Source: Paraburkholderia sp. SG-MS1
GTDB lineage: Bacteria > Pseudomonadota > Gammaproteobacteria > Burkholderiales > Burkholderiaceae
Direction of reading: 5' to 3'
Length of the DNA: 35,379 bases
NCBI RefSeq assembly: GCF_012275575.1
Contig: NZ_NPIH01000189.1
Coordinates: forward strand, 1 to 35,379
Positions 15,086 through 22,227 of the stretch are shown in pieces. Under the pieces are notes generated by a model, which searched no databases, had not been told where the DNA came from, and worked only from the letters and a program-made list of their open reading frames with translations. Every line of letters begins with the position of its first letter. Position 1 is the first letter of the stretch. A program made the position numbers and the translations under genes.

Positions 15086-16195
15086 ATGGCAAGCGTAACT
15101 CTGCGCAACATCAGAAAGGCCTACGACGACAACGAAGTGATGCGCGACATCAACCTCGACATCGCCGACGGCGAGTTCGTCGTGTTCGTGGGCCCGAGCG
15201 GCTGCGGTAAATCGACCTTGATGCGGATGATCGCCGGTCTCGAAGACATCAGCGGCGGCGACCTGACCATCGACGGCATGCGCGTGAACGACGTTCAGCC
15301 CGCCAAGCGCGGCATCGCGATGGTGTTCCAGTCGTACGCGCTGTATCCGCACATGACGCTCTACGACAACATGGCGTTCGGGCTGAAGCTCGCCGGCACC
15401 AGGAAGCCCGAGATCGACGCGGCCGTGCGCAACGCCGCGAAGATCCTGCACATCGATCATCTGCTCGATCGCAAGCCGAAGCAGTTGTCCGGCGGCCAGC
15501 GTCAGCGCGTGGCGATCGGCCGTGCGATCACGCGCAAGCCGAAGGTGTTCCTGTTCGACGAACCGCTGTCGAACCTCGACGCCGCGTTGCGCGTGAAAAT
15601 GCGCCTCGAATTCGCGCGTCTTCACGACGAGCTGAAGACCACGATGATCTACGTGACGCACGATCAGGTCGAAGCGATGACGCTGGCCGACAAGATCGTC
15701 GTGCTGTCGGCAGGCAACCTCGAACAGGTCGGCAGCCCGACCATGCTGTATCACGCGCCCGCCAACCGCTTCGTCGCGGGCTTCATCGGCTCGCCGAAGA
15801 TGAACTTCATGGAAGGCGTCGTGCAGTCGGTCACGCACGACGGGGTCACGGTGCACTACGAAACTGGCGAGACGCAACGCGTCGCGGTGGAGCCGGGCTC
15901 AGTCAAGCAGGGCGACAAGGTGACGGTCGGCATCCGCCCCGAACATCTGCACGTGGGCATGACCGACGACGGCATCTCGGCCCGCACGATGGCCGTCGAA
16001 TCGCTCGGCGACGCGGCGTATCTGTATGCGGAATCGAGCGTCGCGCCGGACGGACTGATCGCGCGGATTCCGCCGCTCGAACGGCACGCAAAAGGCGAAG
16101 TGCAAAAGCTCGGCGCCACGCCCGAGCACTGCCATCTTTTCGACAGCGAAGGGAAAGCATTCCAGCGTAAGATCGTTGAAGTGCTGGCCGCGTGA
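15086..16195 (+). CDS. smoK: Polyol ABC transporter ATP-binding protein (SmoK/MtlK, UgpC/MalK type)
   Basis: A 369-residue ATPase that energises SmoEFG. Walker A 'GPSGCGKST' is at residues 36-44, the Q-loop at 'MVFQSYALYPHMT', the signature 'LSGGQRQRVAIG' from residue 134, Walker B 'VFLFDEP' at 154-160, and the D-loop/H-loop at 'LSNLDAALR' and 'YVTHDQVEAMTL'. A C-terminal OB-like TOBE domain ('VTVGIRPEHLHVG') marks the MalK/UgpC group. The start at 15086 is preceded by CGGAGA. The 110-bp leader after the HAD gene contains three ggtcaac-like heptamers (15004-15023) followed by CA-rich sequence. A terminator follows the stop. Confidence 0.94.
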   Translation: MASVTLRNIRKAYDDNEVMRDINLDIADGEFVVFVGPSGCGKSTLMRMIAGLEDISGGDLTIDGMRVNDVQPAKRGIAMVFQSYALYPHMTLYDNMAFGLKLAGTRKPEIDAAVRNAAKILHIDHLLDRKPKQLSGGQRQRVAIGRAITRKPKVFLFDEPLSNLDAALRVKMRLEFARLHDELKTTMIYVTHDQVEAMTLADKIVVLSAGNLEQVGSPTMLYHAPANRFVAGFIGSPKMNFMEGVVQSVTHDGVTVHYETGETQRVAVEPGSVKQGDKVTVGIRPEHLHVGMTDDGISARTMAVESLGDAAYLYAESSVAPDGLIARIPPLERHAKGEVQKLGATPEHCHLFDSEGKAFQRKIVEVLAA

Positions 16196-16201
16196 CGTGA
16201 T

Positions 16202-16230
16202 GGAAAGCGGCGGGCGCGCCGCTTTCCTTT
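16202..16230 (+). terminator. Intrinsic terminator of the smo operon
   Basis: A perfect 10-bp stem, GGAAAGCGGC / GCCGCTTTCC (16202-16211 with 16218-16227), has a 6-nt loop and is followed by TTT. It begins 7 bp after the smoK stop. Confidence 0.8.
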
Positions 16231-16253
16231 CCACCATGCTGCGGGGAACGCTC

Positions 16254-16550
16254 ATGTCCGCCTACGTCGTCATCACGCGCGAGAAAACGCTCGACCCTGC
16301 GAAGCTGGAAGAATACAAACAGGTGGCGCCGGCCACCTTCGATCAGCGGCCGGTCGTGATGCTGGCGAGCCATGGGCGCAGGGAAGTACTGGAGGGGCCC
16401 GCACTCGAAGACATCCTCATTCTCGAATTCACCGGCTATGACGAAGCGCTCGCGTGGTATCGCAGTCCCGCGTATCAAGCGGTCAGCGAAACGCGGCTGC
16501 AAGGTGGCGATTACCGGATCATCGTCACCGAAGGTTTGCCACAGATATAG
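16254..16550 (+). CDS. DUF1330 family small protein
   Basis: A 98-residue protein of the DUF1330 family (dimeric alpha/beta ferredoxin-like barrel). Typical features are the N-terminal 'AYVVITREKTLDPAKLEEYK', a central 'LEGPALEDILILEF' and 'YRSPAYQAVSETRLQGGDYRIIVTEG' at the end. The function of the family is unknown. The start at 16254 has a GGGGA about 8 bp upstream. An ATG at 16236 would lie close to the terminator. It sits 23 bp downstream of the smoK terminator and ends 25 bp from the convergent regulator gene, so it depends either on read-through or on a promoter I cannot see. Confidence 0.82.
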   Translation: MSAYVVITREKTLDPAKLEEYKQVAPATFDQRPVVMLASHGRREVLEGPALEDILILEFTGYDEALAWYRSPAYQAVSETRLQGGDYRIIVTEGLPQI

Positions 16551-16575
16551 CGCCTCGGTGCGTGTGCCGCCTGCG

Positions 16576-17523
16576 TCATGCTTCCAACGCCGCGCGCGCG
16601 CACAACTCGTCGGTCACCAGTCCCGACAACCAGCCGCCCTTGAGCACCGCGATCAGCGCTTCACGCTTGCGCTGGCCGCCGGCGAAACCAATCGTCGGAC
16701 GATGCGGCGGCGTATCGAGCGCGATGCTCGTCACGCGCCGGCCGGTGGGCGATTCGACGTGCGCGCCGGCCGCATCGATTGGCAGTCCGAGCATTTCGGC
16801 CACGGCGCCGTTGTGCATTAATTCCTTCACTTCCGCCGACGTGATGAAGCCGTCTTCATGCAGCGGACACTTCGGGCCGATATTGCCGATCCCGACGAAC
16901 GCGACATCGGCCTGCGCCGAGAGCGACTCGACGATCCGGTACAGCCGGTGATTGCACCACTGCGCGCGCTCGGCCTCGCTATCGGCGAGCAGCGGCGCGG
17001 GCAGCAGAAAATGCTTGCCGCCCGTCTTTTCGGAAATGTGCAGCGCGACGTCGTAGCGGTTCGACGAGCCGTCCTGCGCGATCGCCCCGACCATCGACAC
17101 CAGCCGATGCTGCGGACGGTCCAGCTGGGCGATCTGATCGACCGCGGCCTTCAGCGTGCGGCCGCTGCTCACCGCGACCACCATCGGTTTTTCGGCGCCG
17201 AGATAGCGCTCCATCACCTGCGCGCCGGCCACCGCCAGCTTGCGGTCGACTTCGTCGGTCGTGTCGCCGTCGATCGGCACCACTTCGCACATGCTCAGGC
17301 CGTAGCGCTTCGACAGTTGATCGGCGAGCGACAGACAGTCGGCGAGTTTGTGATCGACGCGCACGCGAATCAGGTTCTTTTCCACCGCGAAGGCGACGAG
17401 CCGTTGCGCGACCGGACGTGAGACCTGCAGCTTCTCGGCGATTTCGTTCTGGGTATTGCCTGCGACGTAGTAGAGCCACGCGGCGCGGGTAGCAAGATCT
17501 AGTTTTTCTGAAGACTTGGGCAC
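16576..17523 (-). CDS. SorC/DeoR-type sugar-binding transcriptional regulator of the polyol regulon
   Basis: A 315-residue cytoplasmic regulator. An N-terminal helix-turn-helix ('TQNEIAEKLQVSRPVAQRLV', about residues 25-44) is followed by the SorC sugar-binding domain ('SSGRTLKAAVDQI', 'FVGIGNIGP', 'FITSAEVKEL', 'TIGFAGGQRKREAL'), which in this family senses a phosphorylated sugar or free polyol. I prefer the GTG at 17523 (protein begins PKSSEKLDL). A TTG at 17577 would add 18 residues but falls in the loop of a strong hairpin. It is the last gene of dalD-xylB-regulator and probably controls both promoters that share the operator at 9986 and 20799. It is homologous in role to SmoC/DalR. Confidence 0.87.
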   Translation of the reverse strand: MPKSSEKLDLATRAAWLYYVAGNTQNEIAEKLQVSRPVAQRLVAFAVEKNLIRVRVDHKLADCLSLADQLSKRYGLSMCEVVPIDGDTTDEVDRKLAVAGAQVMERYLGAEKPMVVAVSSGRTLKAAVDQIAQLDRPQHRLVSMVGAIAQDGSSNRYDVALHISEKTGGKHFLLPAPLLADSEAERAQWCNHRLYRIVESLSAQADVAFVGIGNIGPKCPLHEDGFITSAEVKELMHNGAVAEMLGLPIDAAGAHVESPTGRRVTSIALDTPPHRPTIGFAGGQRKREALIAVLKGGWLSGLVTDELCARAALEA

Positions 17524-17555
17524 GGTAACGGCTCGCTTGAAGTGCGCCGATGATA

Positions 17556-17597
17556 GCAGCCGGCCGGCGCCGCTCAACGCCGACCGGCCGTGGCTGC
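17556..17597 (-). other. Intercistronic hairpin between xylB and the regulator gene
   Basis: A 12-bp stem with a 2-nt bulge (GCAGCCGGCCGG at 17556-17567 with CCGGCC-gt-GGCTGC at 17584-17597) has a 16-nt loop. It lies directly after the xylB stop and before the preferred GTG start of the regulator. It could attenuate read-through and keep regulator levels low, and it argues against the TTG start at 17577. Confidence 0.65.
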
Positions 17598-17604
17598 CGC
17601 TAGC

Positions 17605-19086
17605 TCAGGCGAGCGGCGCGCGCGCCGGGTCGAACAGCGGTCGCACGTGACGGTATAGCGCGCGATAGGCTTCGAGCCGCGTGCGCAGTTCGGCATGGCG
17701 GCGCGGATTCGGCGTGAACTCCTTTTCGATCGGCGGCTTGGTCAGCACCGTGGCCGGATCTCCGCCGGCGGCCAGCCAGCCGAGTCGGGCGGCGCCGAGC
17801 GCCGCACCGGTTTCGCCACCGCCGTGCTTGCGCGTCGCGGTGTCGAGTGCATCGGCCAGCAACTGCGCCCAGTAGTCACTGCGCGCGCCGCCGCCGAGCA
17901 GCGACAGCGCTTTCGCCTCGGTGCCGGCCGCGCGCAACGCGTCGAGACCGTCAGTGAGCGCGAGCGTCACACCTTCGAGCACCGCATAGCCGAGCAGCGC
18001 GCGATCGGTCGCGTGATTCATGCCGAAGAACACGCCTTGCGCATACGGGTCGTTATGCGGCGTGCGTTCGCCCGATAGATACGGCAGGAACAGCGGCGCG
18101 TTGCTCAGTGCGTCGGCGGGCAGCGCCTCGATTTCGGCGAGCAGCGTGGGCTCGTCGGTCGAGGTGAGCTTGCAGACCCAGCGCAGACAACTCGCCGCGG
18201 ACAACACCACGCTCATCTGATGCCAGCGATCCGGAATCGCATGACAGAACGCGTGCACGGCGGACGCCGGATTCGGCCGGAAGCTGTCGCCGACCACGCA
18301 CAGCACGCCCGACGTGCCGAGCGACACGAAGCCGTCGCCCGGTTGCGTCGCGCCGATGCCGATTGCGCTGGTGGCGTTATCGCCGCCGCCGGCCGCAACG
18401 ATCACGCCGTCGCTCAGGCCGAATTCACGCGCGACCGACGGCAGCAGCGTGCCCGACGGCGCGCTGCCTTCGGCGAGGCCCGGCATCTGCGCGCGCGTCA
18501 TGTTGCACGCGGCGAGCAGCGAGTCGGACCAGTCGCGTTTGGCGACGTCGAGCCACAACGTGCCCGCCGCATCCGACGGATCGGACACCTTGCCGCCCGT
18601 CAGTTGCAGCCGCAGATAGTCTTTCGGCAACAGCACGCACGCGGTCCGCGCGAAAATCTCCGGCTCATGGCGCGCGACCCACAGCAGCTTCGGCGCGGTG
18701 AACCCCGGCATCGCCAGATTGCCGGCGACGCTGTGCAGATCCGGCGCGCGCTCGGTCAGCTCCGCGCACTCCTTGTCGCTGCGCATGTCGTTCCACAGAA
18801 TCGCGGGACGCAGCACGCGGTCCTCGGCATCCAGCAGCACCGCACCGTGCATCTGCCCCGACAGGCCGATGCCGCGAATCTGCGCGAATTCGTCGGGATG
18901 GCGCTCGCGCAACGCGGCGAGCGCCGCGCGCGTGCCCGCCCACCAGTCCTCGGGATTCTGCTCGGCCCAGCGCTGATGCGGACGCGAAACGGTAAAGGGG
19001 GAGCCTGCCGTGCCGATCACGCGTCCATCGGAGGCGAGCAGCAGAACTTTCACTTCGGACGTGCCGAGGTCGATGCCGAGATACAT
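17605..19086 (-). CDS. xylB: Xylulokinase
   Basis: A 493-residue FGGY-family ATP-dependent kinase, D-xylulose to xylulose 5-phosphate, cytoplasmic. It shows the full set of XylB motifs: 'GIDLGTSEVKVLLL', 'GIGLSGQMHGAVLLD', 'LWNDMRSDKE', 'GFTAPKLLWVARHEPE', 'VSLGTSGVLCVV', 'YLSGERTPHNDPYA' and 'LLGGGARSDYWAQLLAD'. Normal length. It follows dalD by 118 bp, so xylulose made from D-arabitol is directly phosphorylated and enters the pentose phosphate pathway. Its close match to XylB signatures, including QMHG, makes the D-xylulose assignment firmer than for the other two FGGY kinases in the window. Confidence 0.93.
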   Translation of the reverse strand: MYLGIDLGTSEVKVLLLASDGRVIGTAGSPFTVSRPHQRWAEQNPEDWWAGTRAALAALRERHPDEFAQIRGIGLSGQMHGAVLLDAEDRVLRPAILWNDMRSDKECAELTERAPDLHSVAGNLAMPGFTAPKLLWVARHEPEIFARTACVLLPKDYLRLQLTGGKVSDPSDAAGTLWLDVAKRDWSDSLLAACNMTRAQMPGLAEGSAPSGTLLPSVAREFGLSDGVIVAAGGGDNATSAIGIGATQPGDGFVSLGTSGVLCVVGDSFRPNPASAVHAFCHAIPDRWHQMSVVLSAASCLRWVCKLTSTDEPTLLAEIEALPADALSNAPLFLPYLSGERTPHNDPYAQGVFFGMNHATDRALLGYAVLEGVTLALTDGLDALRAAGTEAKALSLLGGGARSDYWAQLLADALDTATRKHGGGETGAALGAARLGWLAAGGDPATVLTKPPIEKEFTPNPRRHAELRTRLEAYRALYRHVRPLFDPARAPLA

Positions 19087-19204
19087 GGGCGCGAAACCTT
19101 CGTCGTTAGGGATGCGCTACTTTAGCCGCACATGAGGCGCGCTGCCATGCGCATTAAGCCTGGCACCGGGCGTGACTGGTTCGAAACGGGTCGCACCGGC
19201 GTGC

Positions 19205-20614
19205 TTAAACCGCGCCGCGTTGGGCGAGCCAGACATCGACGCGCGCAAGCGCTCCCGCGAGCGCCGATTCCAGTTCCTGCGTCTGCGCCATGCTGCCCCA
19301 CAGCAGCCGGTCGGCAGCAAACGCCTGCAACGGGTCGGGCGCCGCGAAGAAGCCGTGCGCGACGCGCTCGTCCATCACGCCGTCCTGATACGCATACGGC
19401 AGCTTGCCCGCATGCCAGCGTTCGAGAAAGCGGAAGAACAGCGCGGGCAGCATCGCCGTCGCGGCAGGCGTGACGCCCCGTTCGAAACACTCGGACAGCG
19501 TCGGCGCGATGAAGCCGGGCAGTTTCGAAAAGCCGTCGGCCGCGACGCGTTGATTGGTGTCCTGGATATACGGATTGCTGAAGCGTTCGAGCACCACGTC
19601 GCGATAGCGGGGGAGATCGAGCGGGCTCGGCGAGAGGCACGGGATGACGTCTTCGGTCACGTAGTCGAAGGCGAACTGGCGAATGTCGGCGTCGAGTGTG
19701 CCTTCGTGAATGTAGTTCAGCCCGACCAGGGTGCCCGCCCACGCGATGCAGCTATGCGGCGCGTTGAGAATGCGGATCTTCGCTTCCTCGTACGGCAGCA
19801 CCGAATCGACCAGTTCCGCGCCGACTTTTTCCCAGGCGGGGCGGCCGGCGATGAAGCGGTCTTCGATCACCCACTGGATGAACGCTTCGCCCATCACCGG
19901 GCACGCGTCGTCGAAGCCGGTCGCGGCCTTGACGCGCTCGCGCACGTCCGGTGTCGGACGCGGCGTGATGCGGTCGACCATCGAGCTCGGGCAGGCGGTG
20001 TTGTCGTCGAACCATTGCGCGAGCCGGTCCGCGCCACGTCGTTCGAGAAACTCGCTCATGCCCGCGTGAAAGCGCTCGCCGTTGCTGCGCAGGTTGTCGC
20101 AAGTCTGCAGCGTGACGGGGCCCGCGCCGCGTTGCATGCGCGCGTCGAGAATCGCCGCCAGCGCGCCGTAGATGGTGGTGTGGCCGCCTTTCAGGTCGGT
20201 GGCGAGATCGGCGTTCGTGATGTCGAGCCGGTCGTGTTCGTCGAGGTAATAGCCGCCTTCAGTGACCGTGAACGCGATGATCTTGCAGGCGGGATCAGCG
20301 CCGGCTTCGATCAGCGCGTCGAGGCTTTCGGTCCAGGGCACGACGCGTTCGATCGAGCGGATCGTCTCGTAGGCGCGCTCGCCTTGGGGCGTGACGGTTT
20401 CGAGCGTATAGACGCCGTCCTGCGCGGCGAGCGCTTCGAGCACCGCGTTCATGTCGCTGCGGATATTGCCGACCGTCAGCGACCAGTGCTCGCCCTCCAG
20501 CTTCGCTTCGTTCAGCCGATGCAGATACCACGCCTGATGGGCGCGATGAAACGATCCCGCACCGATGTGCAGGATCACGTGTGCGGCCGCGCCGCTGCCT
20601 TGCCCGGTGTCCAT
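19205..20614 (-). CDS. dalD: D-arabinitol 4-dehydrogenase-like polyol dehydrogenase (mannitol dehydrogenase family)
   Basis: A 469-residue polyol-specific long-chain dehydrogenase (MDH family). The N-terminal Rossmann segment '[20 protein letters not shown]' reads more like DalD-type arabinitol dehydrogenases than the 'GVGGFHRAHQAYY' of mannitol 2-dehydrogenase. The catalytic signature K-x4-N-x2-H is present as 'KIRILNAPH'. The expected reaction is D-arabinitol + NAD to D-xylulose, with possible mannitol-to-fructose side activity. TAGGAG precedes the start by 6 bp. The coupling with xylB downstream supports arabinitol. Its leader is unusually long (about 200 nt to the predicted promoter) because three 41-bp repeats are inserted in it. 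Confidence 0.85.
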   Translation of the reverse strand: MDTGQGSGAAAHVILHIGAGSFHRAHQAWYLHRLNEAKLEGEHWSLTVGNIRSDMNAVLEALAAQDGVYTLETVTPQGERAYETIRSIERVVPWTESLDALIEAGADPACKIIAFTVTEGGYYLDEHDRLDITNADLATDLKGGHTTIYGALAAILDARMQRGAGPVTLQTCDNLRSNGERFHAGMSEFLERRGADRLAQWFDDNTACPSSMVDRITPRPTPDVRERVKAATGFDDACPVMGEAFIQWVIEDRFIAGRPAWEKVGAELVDSVLPYEEAKIRILNAPHSCIAWAGTLVGLNYIHEGTLDADIRQFAFDYVTEDVIPCLSPSPLDLPRYRDVVLERFSNPYIQDTNQRVAADGFSKLPGFIAPTLSECFERGVTPAATAMLPALFFRFLERWHAGKLPYAYQDGVMDERVAHGFFAAPDPLQAFAADRLLWGSMAQTQELESALAGALARVDVWLAQRGAV

Positions 20615-20637
20615 GTGCGTCTCCTATGTCGACCGGA

Positions 20638-20760
20638 GTTGGCGCTTCAGCGCCTACTCCGGTCCCATGATGGTTGCTGTTGGCGCTTCAGCGCCTACTC
20701 CGGTCCCATGATGGTTGCTGTTGGCGCTTTAGCGCCTACTCCGGTCCCATGATGGTTGCT
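20638..20760. repeat. Three tandem 41-bp repeats with internal palindrome in the dalD leader
   Basis: The units are at 20638-20678, 20679-20719 and 20720-20760. The first two are identical and the third differs by one base (c to t in the palindrome loop). Each contains GGCGCT-tc-AGCGCC. With the flanking bases, the first unit extends to an imperfect palindrome over 20631-20664 (outer arms GACCGGAG / CTCCGGTC). The array lies between the dalD start (20614) and its promoter (20799-20852), so it should be transcribed and could form a series of hairpins. There are no unique spacers, so it is not a CRISPR array. Confidence 0.92.
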
Positions 20761-20798
20761 GTTATCGCACGGCTCGAAGCGTGCGTTTTCTCGTGACG

Positions 20799-20852
20799 GA
20801 GCATTTGCTCTGTGTGTGAGCGAATGATCGTACCCGGCGAAACGAAAGTCAA
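20799..20852 (-). promoter_or_regulatory. Promoter and operator of the dalD-xylB-regulator operon, site B
   Basis: On the minus strand, -35 TTGACT (20847-20852), 17-bp spacer, -10 GATCAT (20824-20829). The 32-bp block 20799-20830 matches site A (9986-10017) at 27 of 32 positions with the same placement relative to the -10. It includes a perfect palindrome, GAGCA-aa-TGCTC (20799-20810). Inferred binding site of the SorC-family regulator. Confidence 0.75.
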
Positions 20853-21123
20853 GGCAGCGTCAGCGGCTTTTCGTGGCGCAGCGCGGCGTGGGTGGGCTTT
20901 GCGCGTGACTGGCCAGGCCTGGTTGGGCGAGCCGCCGTGCCTCGCCGTGCGTTTTGCATTGCATCAAATTTGACCCTGCGAACGTCGGGACTAACCCCAA
21001 TGCAAAAAAGTATTGGTCCGCGGTCTCATTTTTAGTGGTGGCCGGCGCGGTTGCAGGCTACTTTTCGCTATACAAGACGAAGAGCAGCGGCGCCCCGGCG
21101 GCCCGCTTCATGGAGGCAAGACA
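20853..21123. other. Intergenic region upstream of the AraC gene
   Basis: No supported gene. The segment 20951-21075 is less GC-rich than its surroundings and contains a partial inverted repeat, CCAAT-N10-ATTGG (20997-21016), and 'gcattgcatcaaattt' nearby. These may belong to the promoter or operator of the araC-type gene that starts at 21124. A short frame from a TTG at 20954 has one hydrophobic stretch but runs into the AraC gene in another phase and has no ribosome site. Confidence 0.5.
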
Positions 21124-22104
21124 GTGCAACCCGATCTGGAAATCGTGGCCGTGCGCCGCGACGAATCGTTCAAGGTGTGGTCGCATGGCTATCCGTACCG
21201 CACGGTGCGCTGGCATTTTCATCCGGAATACGAAATTCATCTGATCGTCGCGACGACCGGCAAGATGTTCGTCGGCGATCACATCAGCAGTTTCGCGCCC
21301 GGCAATCTGGTATTGATGGGCCCGAACCTGCCGCACAACTGGGTCAGCGACGTGCCCGACGGCGAGACCATCGCGCAGCGCAACCTGGTCGTGCAGTTCG
21401 GTCAGGAGTTCGTGTCAGGCTGTCTCGACAGCTTTCCCGAATGGCGCCAGGTCGAAGCGCTGCTGGCCGATTCGCGCCGTGGCGTGTCGTTCGGCGAGCG
21501 CACCAGCGCGGCGATCCAGCCGCTGTTCATGGAGCTGCTGACAGCGCGCGGGCTGCGCCGTCTCGTGCTGTTCATGTCGATGTTAGAGATCCTGATGAAT
21601 GCCGAGGACCGCGAAACGCTTGCGAGCCCCGCCTATCAGGCCGACCCGACCGGCTTCGCGTCGACCCGCATCAATCACGTGCTGTCGTATATCGGCAAAA
21701 ACCTTGCGAACGAGTTGCGCGAATCGGATCTGGCGCAGCTCGCCGGGCAGAGCGTCAGCGCGTTCTCGCGCTATTTCCGCCGCCATACCGGCTTGCCGTT
21801 CGTGCAGTACGTGAACCGGATGCGCATCAACCTCGCGTGCCAGTTGCTCACCGACGGGGAACTGAGCGTAACCGATATCTGCTTCAAGGCGGGCTTCAAC
21901 AACCTGTCGAATTTCAACCGGCAGTTCCTCGCGGTGAAGGGCATGGCGCCGTCGAAATTCCGCCGCTATCAACAACTGAACGACGCGAGCCGCGACGCGT
22001 CCGAGCAAGCCGCGGCGCGCGGCGCGGGCATCGATGACGCGCCGGCCATCGTGCTCGCACCGGGGCTGCCGCGCAACGTTTGCGCCGCCTATCCGTTCAC
22101 CTAG
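21124..22104 (+). CDS. AraC-family transcriptional regulator
   Basis: A 326-residue regulator. An N-terminal cupin-like sensor domain ('RWHFHPEYEIHLIVATTGKMFVG', 'LVLMGPNLPHNW') is followed by a C-terminal pair of helix-turn-helix motifs ('ESDLAQLAGQSVSAFSRYFRRHTGLPFVQYV' and 'VTDICFKAGFNNLSNFNRQF'). I chose the GTG at 21124 because GGAGG lies 7 bp upstream (21112-21116). Longer frames to 21013 start without a ribosome site. It is immediately upstream of, and on the same strand as, the ribose-type ABC importer and three catabolic genes, so it is the probable local activator sensing the imported polyol or sugar. Confidence 0.9.
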   Translation: MQPDLEIVAVRRDESFKVWSHGYPYRTVRWHFHPEYEIHLIVATTGKMFVGDHISSFAPGNLVLMGPNLPHNWVSDVPDGETIAQRNLVVQFGQEFVSGCLDSFPEWRQVEALLADSRRGVSFGERTSAAIQPLFMELLTARGLRRLVLFMSMLEILMNAEDRETLASPAYQADPTGFASTRINHVLSYIGKNLANELRESDLAQLAGQSVSAFSRYFRRHTGLPFVQYVNRMRINLACQLLTDGELSVTDICFKAGFNNLSNFNRQFLAVKGMAPSKFRRYQQLNDASRDASEQAAARGAGIDDAPAIVLAPGLPRNVCAAYPFT

Positions 22105-22181
22105 CCAGCAGCCAGCCCGTCGCCGGGCGTTCAGCCGGAGCGTTTTACTTCAACCGCGTTTCAACACGTATCGCGCTGTGC

Positions 22182-22205
22182 GAGCACAGCGTGAGGGACG
22201 TGCTC
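22182..22205 (+). promoter_or_regulatory. Inverted repeat in front of the binding-protein gene
   Basis: GAGCAC-N12-GTGCTC, perfect 6-bp arms, 22 bp before the ATG at 22228. It lies in the 123-bp gap after the AraC gene. It could be an operator or a leader hairpin, and the sequence alone does not decide. Confidence 0.35.
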
Positions 22206-22227
22206 ACTTTTAATAACGGAGACAACC

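Noticed and set aside
19172..20752. 526-codon plus-strand frame opposite dalD, extending into the 41-bp repeats
   Set aside because: Antisense to DalD, which has its catalytic signature. The end of the frame merely translates the tandem repeat.
20638..20760. Possible CRISPR array
   Set aside because: The units are directly abutting 41-bp copies without unique spacers, and no cas gene is near.
21013..21123. Longer N terminus for the AraC regulator
   Set aside because: The GTG at 21124 has an ideal GGAGG, while the extension starts at an unsupported TTG and encodes Arg/Gly-rich residues.
20954..21244. Small membrane protein with a hydrophobic segment
   Set aside because: TTG start without ribosome site. 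It overlaps the AraC gene in a different phase, and the second half is the usual Arg-rich shadow.
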